Positions 7,929 to 18,781 of a DNA stretch of 64,000 bases are shown piece by piece; the stretch's first letter is position 1, and the number at the start of each line of letters is the position of its first letter. Both the position numbers and the translations under genes were made by a program. The notes under the pieces were generated by a model. The model ran no database searches, was not told where the DNA came from, and saw only the letters and a program-made list of their open reading frames with translations. The DNA comes from Georgenia_B sunbinii (GTDB lineage: Bacteria > Actinomycetota > Actinomycetes > Actinomycetales > Actinomycetaceae): the NCBI RefSeq assembly GCF_036421855.1, contig NZ_JAZGOK010000007.1; one strand, 5' to 3'.

Positions 7929-8483
7929 ATGGGTCTCGAAGAGAAGCTCCCCGCCGGGTTCATGCTGACGACGGTCGAGAAGGCCGTCGGGCTGGCGCGC
8001 AAGGGATCGATGTGGCCGGTGACGATGGGCCTGGCCTGCTGCGCCATCGAGATGATGGCGGCCGGCACGCCCCGGTTCGACATCTCGCGCTTCGGCATGG
8101 AGGTGTTCCGCGCCTCGCCGCGCCACGCCGACCTCATGATCGTCTCCGGACGGGTAAGCCAGAAGATGGCACCCGTCGTCCGGCAGATCTACGACCAGAT
8201 GCCCGAGCCCAAGTGGGTCATCTCCATGGGTGTCTGCGCCTCGAGCGGCGGCATGTTCAACAACTACGCCATCGTCCAGGGCGTGGACCACATCGTGCCG
8301 GTGGACATCTACCTGCCGGGCTGCCCGCCGCGGCCGGAGATGCTCATCAACTCGATCATGGCGCTGCACGACCAGGTCAAGAACGCACCTCTCGGCGTCA
8401 ACCGTGAGGCTGCTGCTCGCGCCGCCGAGGAGGCGGCCCTGGCCGCGACGCCGACCCACCAGATGAAGGGGCTGCTCGCGTGA
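7929..8483 (+). CDS. nuoB: NADH-quinone oxidoreductase subunit B
   Basis: Carries the terminal cluster N2 that hands electrons to quinone. 184 residues; the four ligands are the tandem Cys37-Cys38 (GLACCAIEM), Cys103 (MGVCASSGG) and Cys132 (LPGCPPRPE). The C-terminal tail beyond about residue 155 is Ala-rich and variable. Begins 10 bp after nuoA and overlaps nuoC by 4 bp (GTGA). Confidence 0.97.
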   Translation: MGLEEKLPAGFMLTTVEKAVGLARKGSMWPVTMGLACCAIEMMAAGTPRFDISRFGMEVFRASPRHADLMIVSGRVSQKMAPVVRQIYDQMPEPKWVISMGVCASSGGMFNNYAIVQGVDHIVPVDIYLPGCPPRPEMLINSIMALHDQVKNAPLGVNREAAARAAEEAALAATPTHQMKGLLA

Positions 8484-9285
8484 CCGACCGCGACGACGAG
8501 AAGCAGGCGGCCGCCGACGCCGCCACGCCCGGCGCTGCCGGCACCGGCGCGCAGGCGACCAGCGAGACGGCCCTCGAGGCCGGCTCGCAGAACCTCCCCG
8601 CCGGGCCGCTGGGCGGCCGCACGACCCTCGAGGTCGTCGACGTCCGCCGCGGCCAGTTCGGCGTGCACGGCACCGGCGACACCTCCGGCTTCGGTGGCCT
8701 GGTGACCACCGTGGCGACGCCCCCCGCGTCCGAGCGTCCCTACGGCAGCTGGTTCGACGAGGTCGTCGACGTCCTCTCCGAGCTGCTCGAGGCTGCTGGC
8801 ACCACGCCGGCGGACGCCCTCGAGAAGGTCGTCGTCGACCGCGGCGAGCTGACCGTCCATGTCGCCCGCGAGCACCTGCGCGCGATCGCCACCTGGCTGC
8901 GCGACGACCAGGACCTGCGCTTCGAGCTGTGCCTCGGCGTCTCCGGCGTGCACTACCCCCACAGCACCGACCGCGAGCTGCACGCGGTCTACCACTTCCT
9001 CTCCCTCACCCACAACCGCCAGCTGCGGCTCGAGGTGTCAGTGGCCGACGGCGATCCGCACGTGCCGTCGATCGTCGACATCTACCCGGGCAACGACTGG
9101 CACGAGCGCGAGACCTGGGACCTCATGGGGATCGTGTTCGACGGGCATCCCTCCCTCGCGCGGATCGCGATGCCCGACGACTGGGTCGGCCACCCCCAGC
9201 GCAAGGACTACCCGCTCGGCGGGATCCCGGTGGAGTACAAGGGTGCCACCATCCCGCCGCCCGACACCCGGAGGTCGTACAGCTG

Positions 9286-9286
<1 letters not shown>
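8480..9286 (+). CDS. nuoC: NADH-quinone oxidoreductase subunit C
   Basis: Peripheral-arm subunit of complex I. 268 residues, longer than the roughly 200-residue core because of an Ala/Gly-rich N-terminal extension of about 60 residues. The family signature ERETWDLMGIVFDGHPSL followed by HPQRKDYPLGG is intact near the C-terminus. GTG start within the nuoB stop (GTGA); the stop overlaps the nuoD ATG (TGATG). Separate from nuoD, unlike the fused nuoCD of enterobacteria. Confidence 0.96.
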
Positions 9287-10628
<1,342 letters not shown>

Positions 10629-10629
<1 letters not shown>

Positions 10630-11465
10630 TGAGCGTCATCGGATACGAGCCGCAGGTCGAGGAGCGGCTGCGCGGCGAGGCCGCGCAGATCATCTCCCGC
10701 TACCCGCAGGCACGCTCGGCGCTGCTGCCCATGCTGCACCTCGTGCAGTCCCAGGACGGCTACGTCAGTGCCTCGGGGATCGCGCTGTGCGCCGACGTCC
10801 TGGGCATCACCCGGGCCGAGGTGTCGGCGGTCGCGACCTTCTACACCCAGTACAAGCGCCACCCCAACGGTGAGTACACCGTGGGCGTGTGCACCAACGC
10901 GCTGTGCGCGGTCATGGGTGGCGACATCATCTTCGACCAGGTCTCCGAGCACCTCGGCGTCGGCCACGACGAGACCACCGACGACGGCAAGATCACCCTC
11001 GAGCGGGTCGAGTGCAACGCGGCGTGCGACTACGCGCCCGTCGTCGTCGTCAACTGGGAGTTCTTCGACAACCAGACCCCGGGCTCGACCATCGAGCTCG
11101 TCGACCAGATCCGGGCGGGCCGGCCGGTGGCTCCCACGCGTGGGGCCTCGAGCGTCGGCACGTTCAAGGAGATCGCTCACGTGCTCGCCGGGTTCGAGGA
11201 CGGCCGGGCGGACGAGGGCGTGGCCGCCGGCCCCGCCACGCTCGTCGGCCTCGAGCTGGCCCGCGAGAAGGGGTGGCGGGCCCCGTCGGGCTCCGACCGG
11301 TCGCACGACGACGACGGCGCCGCGCCGCAGGCGGGCACCGAGGCCGTGGGCCACAAGCAGTCGAGCGCCGAGCGCAAGCCGGCGACACCGGACGACACCG
11401 ACCCGGCGGGCAAGCGAGGCCCTGCCGGCGAGGGCGCCACCGCGGAGAAGGGCAAGGACGCATGA
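10629..11465 (+). CDS. nuoE: NADH-quinone oxidoreductase subunit E, with long C-terminal extension
   Basis: 24-kDa-type subunit with the [2Fe-2S] cluster N1a. The four ligands are visible: Cys88 and Cys93 (GVCTNALC) and Cys129 and Cys133 (ECNAACDY). The product is 278 residues where 160-200 is more usual; residues from about 210 on are charged, Ala/Gly/Pro-rich and probably disordered. ATG overlaps the nuoD stop; its own stop overlaps the nuoF ATG (ATGA). Confidence 0.95.
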
Positions 11466-12775
11466 GCACGCAGCTGACGCCGGTCCTCTCGGACAACTGG
11501 GACGCCGACCGACCCTGGACGCTGGACAGCTACCGCGCGGGCGGCGGCTACCAGGCGCTGTCCCGGGCGCTGACCATGGCCCCGGCCGACATCATCGAGA
11601 CCGTCAAGGCCTCCGGGCTGCGCGGCCGCGGTGGTGCCGGCTTCCCCACCGGGCTCAAGTGGTCGTTCCTGCCCGCTCCCGACGGCGGGCCGCGGTACCT
11701 CGTGGTCAACGCCGACGAGTCCGAGCCGGGAGCCTGCAAGGACATCCCGATGATGATGGCCAACCCGCACGTGCTCATCGAGGGCGTGGCCATCACCTCC
11801 TACGCCATCGGCGGCCACCACGCCTTCATCTACCTGCGCGGCGAGACGGTGCACGTCTACCGCCGCCTGCTGGCGGCGGTCCGCGACGCGCGCGAGGCCG
11901 GGCTCATCGGCACCGGCGTCGGTCCGGACGGGGACTTCGACCTCGAGATCACCGTCCACGCCGGCGCCGGCGCCTACATCTGCGGGGAGGAGACCGCGCT
12001 GCTGGACTCCCTCGAGGGCCTGCGTGGCCAGCCCCGCCTCAAGCCGCCGTTCCCCGCCGTCGCCGGGCTGTACGCCCGCCCGACCGTGGTGAACAACGTC
12101 GAGTCGATCGCCTCGGTCCCCGGGATCCTGCGCGACGGAGCGGACTGGTTCACCTCGATGGGGACCGAGAAGTCCGCTGGCCACGGCCTGTTCTCGCTGT
12201 CTGGGCACGTGACCCGACCGGGCCAGTACGAGGCGCCGCTCGGTGTGACGATGCGTGAGCTCATCGACATGGCCGGCGGGATGCGCGCCGGTCACCGGTT
12301 GAAGTTCTGGACCCCGGGTGGCTCCTCGAGCCCCATCCTCACCGAGGAGCACCTCGACGTGCCGCTCGACTACGACTCGGTGGGTGCCGCCGGCTCGATG
12401 CTCGGCACCCGCTCGCTCATGGTGTTCGACGAGACCGTCTCGGTCGTGCGGGTGGTCTCCCGGTGGACCGACTTCTACCAGCACGAGTCCTGCGGCAAGT
12501 GCACCCCCTGCCGCGAGGGCACGTACTGGATGAAGCAGGTCATGCACCGGCTCGAGGCCGGCAAGGGCATGCCCTCGGACATCGACCTGCTGCTCGACGT
12601 GTCCGCCAACATCGCCGGCCGGTCGTTCTGTGCGCTCGGTGACGCCTCGGCGGTCCCGGTCCAGAGCGGCATCAAGTATTTCCGTGCCGAGTTCGAGGCC
12701 GGCACCCATACCCCGGCCGCCGAGCTCTTCCCCTACGAGGCCTCCGCCCTGTTCTCCGAAGTAGGTGCCCGATGA
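11462..12775 (+). CDS. nuoF: NADH-quinone oxidoreductase subunit F
   Basis: 51-kDa-type subunit where NADH is oxidised by FMN. 437 residues; NADH/FMN loop GLRGRGGAGFPTGLKW (about 53-68), NADESEPGACKDI, and the N3 [4Fe-4S] ligands Cys344, Cys347, Cys350 (SCGKCTPC) and Cys390 (SFCALGD). ATG overlaps the nuoE stop by 4 bp and the stop overlaps the nuoG ATG by 4 bp, indicating translational coupling. Confidence 0.97.
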   Translation: MSTQLTPVLSDNWDADRPWTLDSYRAGGGYQALSRALTMAPADIIETVKASGLRGRGGAGFPTGLKWSFLPAPDGGPRYLVVNADESEPGACKDIPMMMANPHVLIEGVAITSYAIGGHHAFIYLRGETVHVYRRLLAAVRDAREAGLIGTGVGPDGDFDLEITVHAGAGAYICGEETALLDSLEGLRGQPRLKPPFPAVAGLYARPTVVNNVESIASVPGILRDGADWFTSMGTEKSAGHGLFSLSGHVTRPGQYEAPLGVTMRELIDMAGGMRAGHRLKFWTPGGSSSPILTEEHLDVPLDYDSVGAAGSMLGTRSLMVFDETVSVVRVVSRWTDFYQHESCGKCTPCREGTYWMKQVMHRLEAGKGMPSDIDLLLDVSANIAGRSFCALGDASAVPVQSGIKYFRAEFEAGTHTPAAELFPYEASALFSEVGAR

Positions 12776-15399
12776 CGACGACCACGCCCGACACGAGCAA
12801 GGTTGCCGAGGACCTCCTCACCGTCAGCATCGACGGCGTCGAGGTGGACGTGCCCAAGGGCACCCTCGTCATCCGCGCCGCCGAGCGCGCCGGGATCAAC
12901 ATCCCGCGGTTCTGCGACCACCCGCTGCTCAAGCCGGCCGGCGCCTGCCGGCAGTGCCTCGTCGAGGTCTCCACCCCCGACCGCGAGGGCAACCTGCGGG
13001 CGATGCCCAAGCCGCAGACCTCCTGCACGCTCGAGGCGACGCCGGGGATGGTGGTGGGCACCCAGCACACCTCCGCCGTGGCGGACAAGGCCCAGCACGG
13101 GATGATCGAGTTCCTGCTCATCAACCACCCGCTGGACTGCCCGACCTGCGACAAGGGTGGCGAGTGCCCGCTGCAGAACCAGGCGATGAGCAACGGCAAC
13201 GCCACCAGCCGCTTCGTCGACGTCAAGCGGACCTTCCCCAAGCCGCTGAAGATCTCGAGCGAGATCATGCTCGACCGCGACCGCTGCATCCTGTGCCAGC
13301 GCTGCACCCGCTTCTCCGACGAGATCGCCGGCGACGCGTTCATCGCGCTGCAGGGCCGCGGTGGCGGTAGCCCGGGCCGCGAGGTCCACGGCACCCACGG
13401 CTCGCAGGTCGGCACCTTCGACGCCGACGTCCTCGACTTCGCCTACGACGACGACGGTGCCCCGCTCGCGGTCGACGCGACCGTCAGCGGCCCGCTCGAG
13501 GGCGAGCCCGGCATCCGGGTGGGTCTGGCTGCCGGCCCGATGGGCGCGGCGGAGACCGACACCTCCGGGCGGCCGTTCTCCTCCTACTTCTCGGGCAACA
13601 CCATCCAGATCTGCCCGGTCGGGGCGCTCACCTCGGCGACCTACCGGTTCCGGGCGCGGCCCTTCGACCTCGTCTCGACCGAGTCGGTCGCCGAGCACGA
13701 CGCCGGTGGCTCCGCCATCCGCGTGGACCACCGCCGCGGCGTCGTGCTGCGCCGGCTGGCCGGTGACGACCCCGAGGTCAACGAGGAGTGGATCACCGAC
13801 AAGGACCGCTTCGCGTTCACCTGGCAGAGCGGCAGCGACCGCCTCGAGCTGCCGCTCGTGCGCGACGAGGACACCGGCGAGCTCGTCGAGACCAGCTGGT
13901 CCGAGGCGCTCCACCTGGCGGCCCGGGGCCTGACCGCGGCGCGCGACGCCGGCGGCGTCGGCGTGCTGCCCGGCGGCCGGCTCACCGTCGAGGACAGCTA
14001 CGCGTGGTCCCGGTTCGCCCGCACCGCGCTGGGCACCAACGACGTCGACCACCGCGCCCGGCCCTCCTCCGACGAGGAGGCGTCCTTCCTCGCCCGCCGG
14101 GTCGCCGGCCGTGGCATCGAGGTCAGCTACACCGACCTCGAGCACGCCCCGCACGTCCTGCTCGTGGCACTCGAGCCCGAGGACGAGTGCGGCACGATGT
14201 TCCTGCGGCTGCGCAAGGGCATGCTCGCCGGCCGGGTGAAGGTCACCACCGTCGCCCCGTTCGCGAGCCGTGGCACCACCAAGGTGCGCGCCCAGCTGCT
14301 CACCGCCGCCCCCGGCGCGGAGCCGGGCGTCCTCGACTCTATCGTCGCGGACTCCGACGACGACGCCGCCGCCGCGGTCGCGACCGCGCTGGCACAGCCC
14401 GGCGCCGTCGTCCTCGTCGGCGAGCGGGCCGGGGCACTGCCTGGCCTGCTCGGCGCCGTCGAGCGGCTGGTCGACCGGACCTCGGCACGCCTCGCCTGGG
14501 TGCCGCGCCGCGCCGGTGAGCGCGGCGCCGTCGAGACCGGGCTGCTGCCGGGCCTGCTGCCCGGCGCCCGGCCCGTTGCCGACGCTGAGGCACGCGTCGA
14601 CCTCGCCGCGGTGTGGGGCGTCGACCGGCTGCCCGACGCCCCGGGACGCGACCTCACCGCCATCCTCGAGGCCGCCCGCGACGGCGACCTCGCCGGCCTG
14701 CTCGTCGGCGGCGTCGACCTGCGCGACCTTCCCGAGCCCGACCTCGCACGCGAGGCGCTCACCGCCGACACCTTCGTGGTCCAGCTCGAGGTCCGGCGCA
14801 GCGAGGTCACCGAGCACGCCGACGTCGTGCTGCCGGTCGCCCCGCCCGTCGAGCGCGGCGGCACGTACCTCAACTGGGAGGGGCGCCCCCGGCCGTTCGG
14901 CCAGGTGCTCGTCTCGCACTTCCAGCCCGACCACGAGGTGCTCGACGCCCTCGCCGCGGAGATGGGCGTGACGCTGGACGCCAGCTCGCTCACCGCGATC
15001 CACGGCCAGCTCGACGAGCTCGCCGGCTGGCAGGGCGCCAGCGCAGCACCGGTGACCGTGCCGGCGCCCGCCGCGCCGCAGCCGACCGCCTCGCAGGCGG
15101 TGCTCGCCACCTGGAAGCCCCAGCTCGACGACGGCCGCGGCCAGCACGGCGAGCCGCACCTCGCGGGCACCGCGCACCGTCCGGTCGCACGACTCTCGCC
15201 CACCGGGGCGGCCCGGCTGGGCCTCGCCGACGGCGCGCCGCTCACCGTGCGCGGCCCGGCCGGTACCATCACCCTGCCGCTCGCGATCGCGACGATGCCC
15301 GATGGTGTCGTCTGGCTCCCGGAGAACTCTCCGGGGTCGCACGTGCACGAGATGCTCGGCGTCAGCGCCGGTGTCGTCGTCGACCTGGAGGTTCCGTGA
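12772..15399 (+). CDS. nuoG: NADH-quinone oxidoreductase subunit G
   Basis: Largest peripheral subunit, an electron wire of several Fe-S clusters with a molybdopterin-oxidoreductase-like C-terminal half. 875 residues. The N-terminal ferredoxin domain shows FCDHPLLKPAGACRQC, the His/Cys-coordinated cluster lies in HPLDCPTCDKGGECPLQ, and a further [4Fe-4S] set in CILCQRCTRF with ICPVGAL. The C-terminal part is Ala/Val/Leu-rich and poorly conserved, as in other actinobacteria. Overlaps nuoF by 4 bp and nuoH by 1 bp. Confidence 0.96.
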   Translation: MTTTTPDTSKVAEDLLTVSIDGVEVDVPKGTLVIRAAERAGINIPRFCDHPLLKPAGACRQCLVEVSTPDREGNLRAMPKPQTSCTLEATPGMVVGTQHTSAVADKAQHGMIEFLLINHPLDCPTCDKGGECPLQNQAMSNGNATSRFVDVKRTFPKPLKISSEIMLDRDRCILCQRCTRFSDEIAGDAFIALQGRGGGSPGREVHGTHGSQVGTFDADVLDFAYDDDGAPLAVDATVSGPLEGEPGIRVGLAAGPMGAAETDTSGRPFSSYFSGNTIQICPVGALTSATYRFRARPFDLVSTESVAEHDAGGSAIRVDHRRGVVLRRLAGDDPEVNEEWITDKDRFAFTWQSGSDRLELPLVRDEDTGELVETSWSEALHLAARGLTAARDAGGVGVLPGGRLTVEDSYAWSRFARTALGTNDVDHRARPSSDEEASFLARRVAGRGIEVSYTDLEHAPHVLLVALEPEDECGTMFLRLRKGMLAGRVKVTTVAPFASRGTTKVRAQLLTAAPGAEPGVLDSIVADSDDDAAAAVATALAQPGAVVLVGERAGALPGLLGAVERLVDRTSARLAWVPRRAGERGAVETGLLPGLLPGARPVADAEARVDLAAVWGVDRLPDAPGRDLTAILEAARDGDLAGLLVGGVDLRDLPEPDLAREALTADTFVVQLEVRRSEVTEHADVVLPVAPPVERGGTYLNWEGRPRPFGQVLVSHFQPDHEVLDALAAEMGVTLDASSLTAIHGQLDELAGWQGASAAPVTVPAPAAPQPTASQAVLATWKPQLDDGRGQHGEPHLAGTAHRPVARLSPTGAARLGLADGAPLTVRGPAGTITLPLAIATMPDGVVWLPENSPGSHVHEMLGVSAGVVVDLEVP

Positions 15400-16790
15400 T
15401 GCTGTCCGTGCCCATGCTGACCGGTACGCCGGCCGGGCCGAGCGCCGACTTCAGCAACGACACCTGGTGGATCTGGGTGATCAAGGCGGTCGCGATCGTC
15501 GTCATGCTGCTGGTCTTCGTGCTCATCGCCATCTGGGCGGAGCGCAAGATCCTCGCGCGCATGCAGACCCGGCCGGGCCCGAACGTCCACGGCCCGATGG
15601 GGCTGCTGCAGTCCACCGCCGACGCGATCAAGCTGCTGCTCAAGGAGGACATCAACCTCAAGGGCGCCGACCGCTTCGTCTACCTGCTGGCGCCGTTCAT
15701 CGCGGCGCTGTGCGCGTTCCTCATCTACGCGGTCATCCCGTTCGGCCCCGAGGTGACGATCTTCGGCGTCGAGACCCCGCTGCAGCTCGCGGACACCTCC
15801 GTAGCGGTGCTGTACATCCTCGGGATCACCGCGCTGGGCGTCTACGGCATCGTGCTCGGTGGCTGGTCCTCGAACTCGACCTTCCCGCTGCTCGGCGCGG
15901 TGCGCTCGTCGGCGCAGGTCATCTCCTACGAGCTGGCCATGGGCATCGCCCTGGTCACCGTGTTCCTCGTCTCCGGCTCCGCCTCGACCTCCCAGATCGT
16001 GGACTCCCAGGAACGGATGTGGTGGGCGATCGTGCTCGCCCCGGCCTTCCTCGTCTACCTGGTCTCGATGGTCGGTGAGGTCAACCGGCTGCCGTTCGAC
16101 CTGCCCGAGGCCGAGGGCGAGCTCGTCGCCGGCCACATGGTCGAGTACTCCTCGATGAAGTTCGCCTGGTTCTTCCTCGCCGAGTACGTCAACATGCTCA
16201 ACGTCTCCGCCGTCGCCGCCACGCTCTTCCTCGGCGGCTGGCGTGCCCCCTGGGGCATCGAACTCATCAACGACGGCATGTTCAACGAGGGCTGGTGGCC
16301 GCTGCTGTGGATGGTCGCCAAGATCTGGCTCGTCATGCTGTTCATGTTCTGGCTGCGGGCGACGCTGCTGCGGTTCCGCTACGACCAGTTCATGAACCTC
16401 GGCTGGAAGATCCTCATCCCGGTCGCGCTCGGCTGGCTCGTCGCCGTCGCCGTCGTCCAGGGCCTGCTGCAGTTCACCGACGTCGACCTGCGCTCCCTGC
16501 TGTTCGTGCTCGCCGGGGTGTTCGTCGTCGTCCTGCTCGCCACGCTGTTCCTGCCGGAGAAGAAGCAGCCGGCCGAGGAAGAGGACGACGCGACCGCAGC
16601 GCCTCGCGGGGAGGGCGGCGAGCTCGTCATCGAGCCCGAGCACTTCGACGCCCTGGCGGGCGGCTTCCCGGTCCCGCCACTACCCGGCCAGCAGCTGCCG
16701 CCGTCGCCGCGCAAGCGGCTGCGGGAGACCCAGGCCGCAACCGGCACCCAGACCATTTCGGCACCGTCACAGGAGGCCACCGATGACTAA
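15399..16790 (+). CDS. nuoH: NADH-quinone oxidoreductase subunit H
   Basis: Membrane subunit contacting the quinone chamber. 463 residues with about eight to nine transmembrane helices; hallmark loops GPNVHGPMGLLQSTADAIK and EVNRLPFDLPEAEGELVAG are intact. A hydrophilic C-terminal tail of about 70 residues follows the last helix and is absent from shorter homologues. The ATG overlaps the nuoG stop; the stop lies 8 bp inside nuoI. Confidence 0.96.
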   Translation: MLSVPMLTGTPAGPSADFSNDTWWIWVIKAVAIVVMLLVFVLIAIWAERKILARMQTRPGPNVHGPMGLLQSTADAIKLLLKEDINLKGADRFVYLLAPFIAALCAFLIYAVIPFGPEVTIFGVETPLQLADTSVAVLYILGITALGVYGIVLGGWSSNSTFPLLGAVRSSAQVISYELAMGIALVTVFLVSGSASTSQIVDSQERMWWAIVLAPAFLVYLVSMVGEVNRLPFDLPEAEGELVAGHMVEYSSMKFAWFFLAEYVNMLNVSAVAATLFLGGWRAPWGIELINDGMFNEGWWPLLWMVAKIWLVMLFMFWLRATLLRFRYDQFMNLGWKILIPVALGWLVAVAVVQGLLQFTDVDLRSLLFVLAGVFVVVLLATLFLPEKKQPAEEEDDATAAPRGEGGELVIEPEHFDALAGGFPVPPLPGQQLPPSPRKRLRETQAATGTQTISAPSQEATDD

Positions 16791-17514
16791 GCGTCAGGAC
16801 CACGAGCCCGGCAAGGAGCGGCTGCGCAAGCAGCTGGCGAAGCCGGACCAGGGCCGGGCCGCGGTCGGCAAGCCGCTGCCGATGGCCTACGAGCCGGACA
16901 AGAAGGGACCGATCGGCGAGCTGCTCGCCCCGATCGCCGGTTTCGGCGTCACGCTGTCCTCGTTCTTCCGCCCGGACGTCACCGAGCAGTACCCGTTCGA
17001 GAAGGTGCCGACCGAGCCGCGCTACCACGGCCGCCACCAGCTCAACCGGTACGCCGACGGCCTGGAGAAGTGCATCGGCTGCGAGCTGTGCGCGTGGGCC
17101 TGCCCCGCGGACGCCATCTACGTCGAGGGCGGCGACAACTCGGCCGACGAGCGCTACGCCCCCGGCGAGCGGTACGGCCGCGTCTACCAGATCAACTACC
17201 TGCGGTGCATCTTCTGCGCGCTGTGCATCGAGGCGTGCCCCACCCGGGCGCTGACGATGACCAACGAGTACGAGCTCACCGGCCCCACCCGCGAGGGGCA
17301 GATCTACGAGAAGCAGGACCTCCTCGCACCGATGGCCGACGGCATGCTCGCCGCCCCTCACCCGATGGTCGAGGGCACCACCGACGTCGAGTACTACCGC
17401 GGCGAGGTCACCGGACCGACCGACGCGCAGGTCGACTGGGTGCGCGAGAACCGTCCGGACGAGCCGACGTTGGCAACCGTGCGGACCGTGGCCGCCAAGG
17501 GGGCAGGGGCATGA
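16783..17514 (+). CDS. nuoI: NADH-quinone oxidoreductase subunit I
   Basis: Two-[4Fe-4S] ferredoxin-like subunit (clusters N6a/N6b). 243 residues; ligand sets C97-C100-C103-C107 (CIGCELCAWACP) and C142-C145-C148-C152 (CIFCALCIEACP). An N-terminal hydrophilic stretch of about 45 residues precedes the membrane-surface helix. ATG lies inside nuoH with GGAGG 7 nt upstream; overlaps nuoJ by 4 bp. Confidence 0.97.
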   Translation: MTKRQDHEPGKERLRKQLAKPDQGRAAVGKPLPMAYEPDKKGPIGELLAPIAGFGVTLSSFFRPDVTEQYPFEKVPTEPRYHGRHQLNRYADGLEKCIGCELCAWACPADAIYVEGGDNSADERYAPGERYGRVYQINYLRCIFCALCIEACPTRALTMTNEYELTGPTREGQIYEKQDLLAPMADGMLAAPHPMVEGTTDVEYYRGEVTGPTDAQVDWVRENRPDEPTLATVRTVAAKGAGA

Positions 17515-18473
17515 TGCTGCCGATGACCCTCGCCGAGACCGGTGTCACCAGCACCGGCGAGGCGGTGTTCTTCTGGATCGCCGGGCCGCTGGCGGTGCTC
17601 GCCGCGCTCAGCCTGCTGTTCGCCCGCAAGGCGGTCTACGCCGCCATGGGCGTGGTGTTCGTGATGATCGCGCTGGCCGGGTTCTACATCGCGCAGGAGG
17701 CACTGTTCCTCGGCGTCGCGCAGATCATCGTCTACACCGGCGCGATCATGATGCTGTTCCTCTTCGTGCTCATGCTCGTGGGCGTGGACGCCGCCGACTC
17801 GGTCGTCGAGACCCTCAAGGGGCAGCGGTGGATCGCCGTGCTCTTCGGCCTCGCGCTCGTCGTTGCGCTGGCCGGCATCATCCGCAGCGCCACCATGCCC
17901 GCCCCGCAGGGGCTGGCGGGCGCGAACGCCGACAGCAACCCGGTGGGCGTGGCCCGACTGCTGTTCTCCGACTACGTCTTCACGATGGAAGTCACCGCGA
18001 TCATGCTCGTCACGGCCGCGGTCGGCGCCGTCGTCCTCACCCGTGGCGAGCGGCTGCACGCCAAGCTCAGCCAGCGCGACGTCGTCGAGGCCAAGATGGC
18101 CGGCTTCGCCGCCGGTGGCCGCGTGCGCGGCCTGCCCGCCCCCGGTGTCTACGCGCGCCACAACGCCGCCGACGTCCCGGCGCTGGGTGCCGACGGCAAG
18201 GCGATCGACGAGTCCGTGCCGCGCGTGCTGCGCATCCGTGGCCAGCAGCGGTCCATCGAGTCGGTCAGCCCCGAGCTCGTCGCGGCGCTCAGCGCCCCTG
18301 AGACCCGCCACCCCGGCGACCTCGGCGCGCGTACAGTGCAGCAGTCCGGCGAGCCCGGCATGCCCGGCACCGAGCCCGCGCCCGGCGGGCAGCGGTCCGT
18401 CACCGGCGAGAAGCCGACGAGCACGAGCACCGAGGACACCCCGGACGCCCCGCGCGAGGAGCCGCAGTCGTGA
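17511..18473 (+). CDS. nuoJ: NADH-quinone oxidoreductase subunit J, with long C-terminal tail
   Basis: Membrane subunit of the proton-translocating arm. 320 residues; five hydrophobic helices fill about residues 18-185, with the conserved YTGAIMMLFLFVLML that contains the pi-bulge helix. The last 130 or so residues are hydrophilic, rich in Ala, Gly, Pro and charge, and unlike the core. ATGA overlap with nuoI and GTGA overlap with nuoK. Confidence 0.95.
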   Translation: MMLPMTLAETGVTSTGEAVFFWIAGPLAVLAALSLLFARKAVYAAMGVVFVMIALAGFYIAQEALFLGVAQIIVYTGAIMMLFLFVLMLVGVDAADSVVETLKGQRWIAVLFGLALVVALAGIIRSATMPAPQGLAGANADSNPVGVARLLFSDYVFTMEVTAIMLVTAAVGAVVLTRGERLHAKLSQRDVVEAKMAGFAAGGRVRGLPAPGVYARHNAADVPALGADGKAIDESVPRVLRIRGQQRSIESVSPELVAALSAPETRHPGDLGARTVQQSGEPGMPGTEPAPGGQRSVTGEKPTSTSTEDTPDAPREEPQS

Positions 18474-18769
18474 GCCTGACCAACTACATCGTGCTGTCGG
18501 GGATCCTGTTCTCCATCGGCGCCGTCGCGGTCCTGCTGCGACGCAACAGCATCATCGCCCTCATGGGCGTCGAGCTCATGCTCAACGCCGCCAACCTCAC
18601 CTTCATCACCTTCGCGCGCTGGCACGGCAACCTCCACGGTGAGGTCTTCGCGTTCTTCGTCATGGTGGTGGCGGCCGCTGAGGTCGTCGTCGGGCTGGCG
18701 ATCGTCATTTCCATCTTCCGAACCCGCAGGTCGGCGTCTATCGACGACGTCAACCTGCTCAAGAACTGA
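18470..18769 (+). CDS. nuoK: NADH-quinone oxidoreductase subunit K
   Basis: MrpC-like membrane subunit of the proton path. 99 residues with three helices; the conserved membrane glutamates appear in MGVELMLNAANL and in AAAEVVVGLAIV. GTG start overlapping the nuoJ stop. Confidence 0.96.
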   Translation: MSLTNYIVLSGILFSIGAVAVLLRRNSIIALMGVELMLNAANLTFITFARWHGNLHGEVFAFFVMVVAAAEVVVGLAIVISIFRTRRSASIDDVNLLKN

Positions 18770-18781
18770 CGGGGGGTCCGC

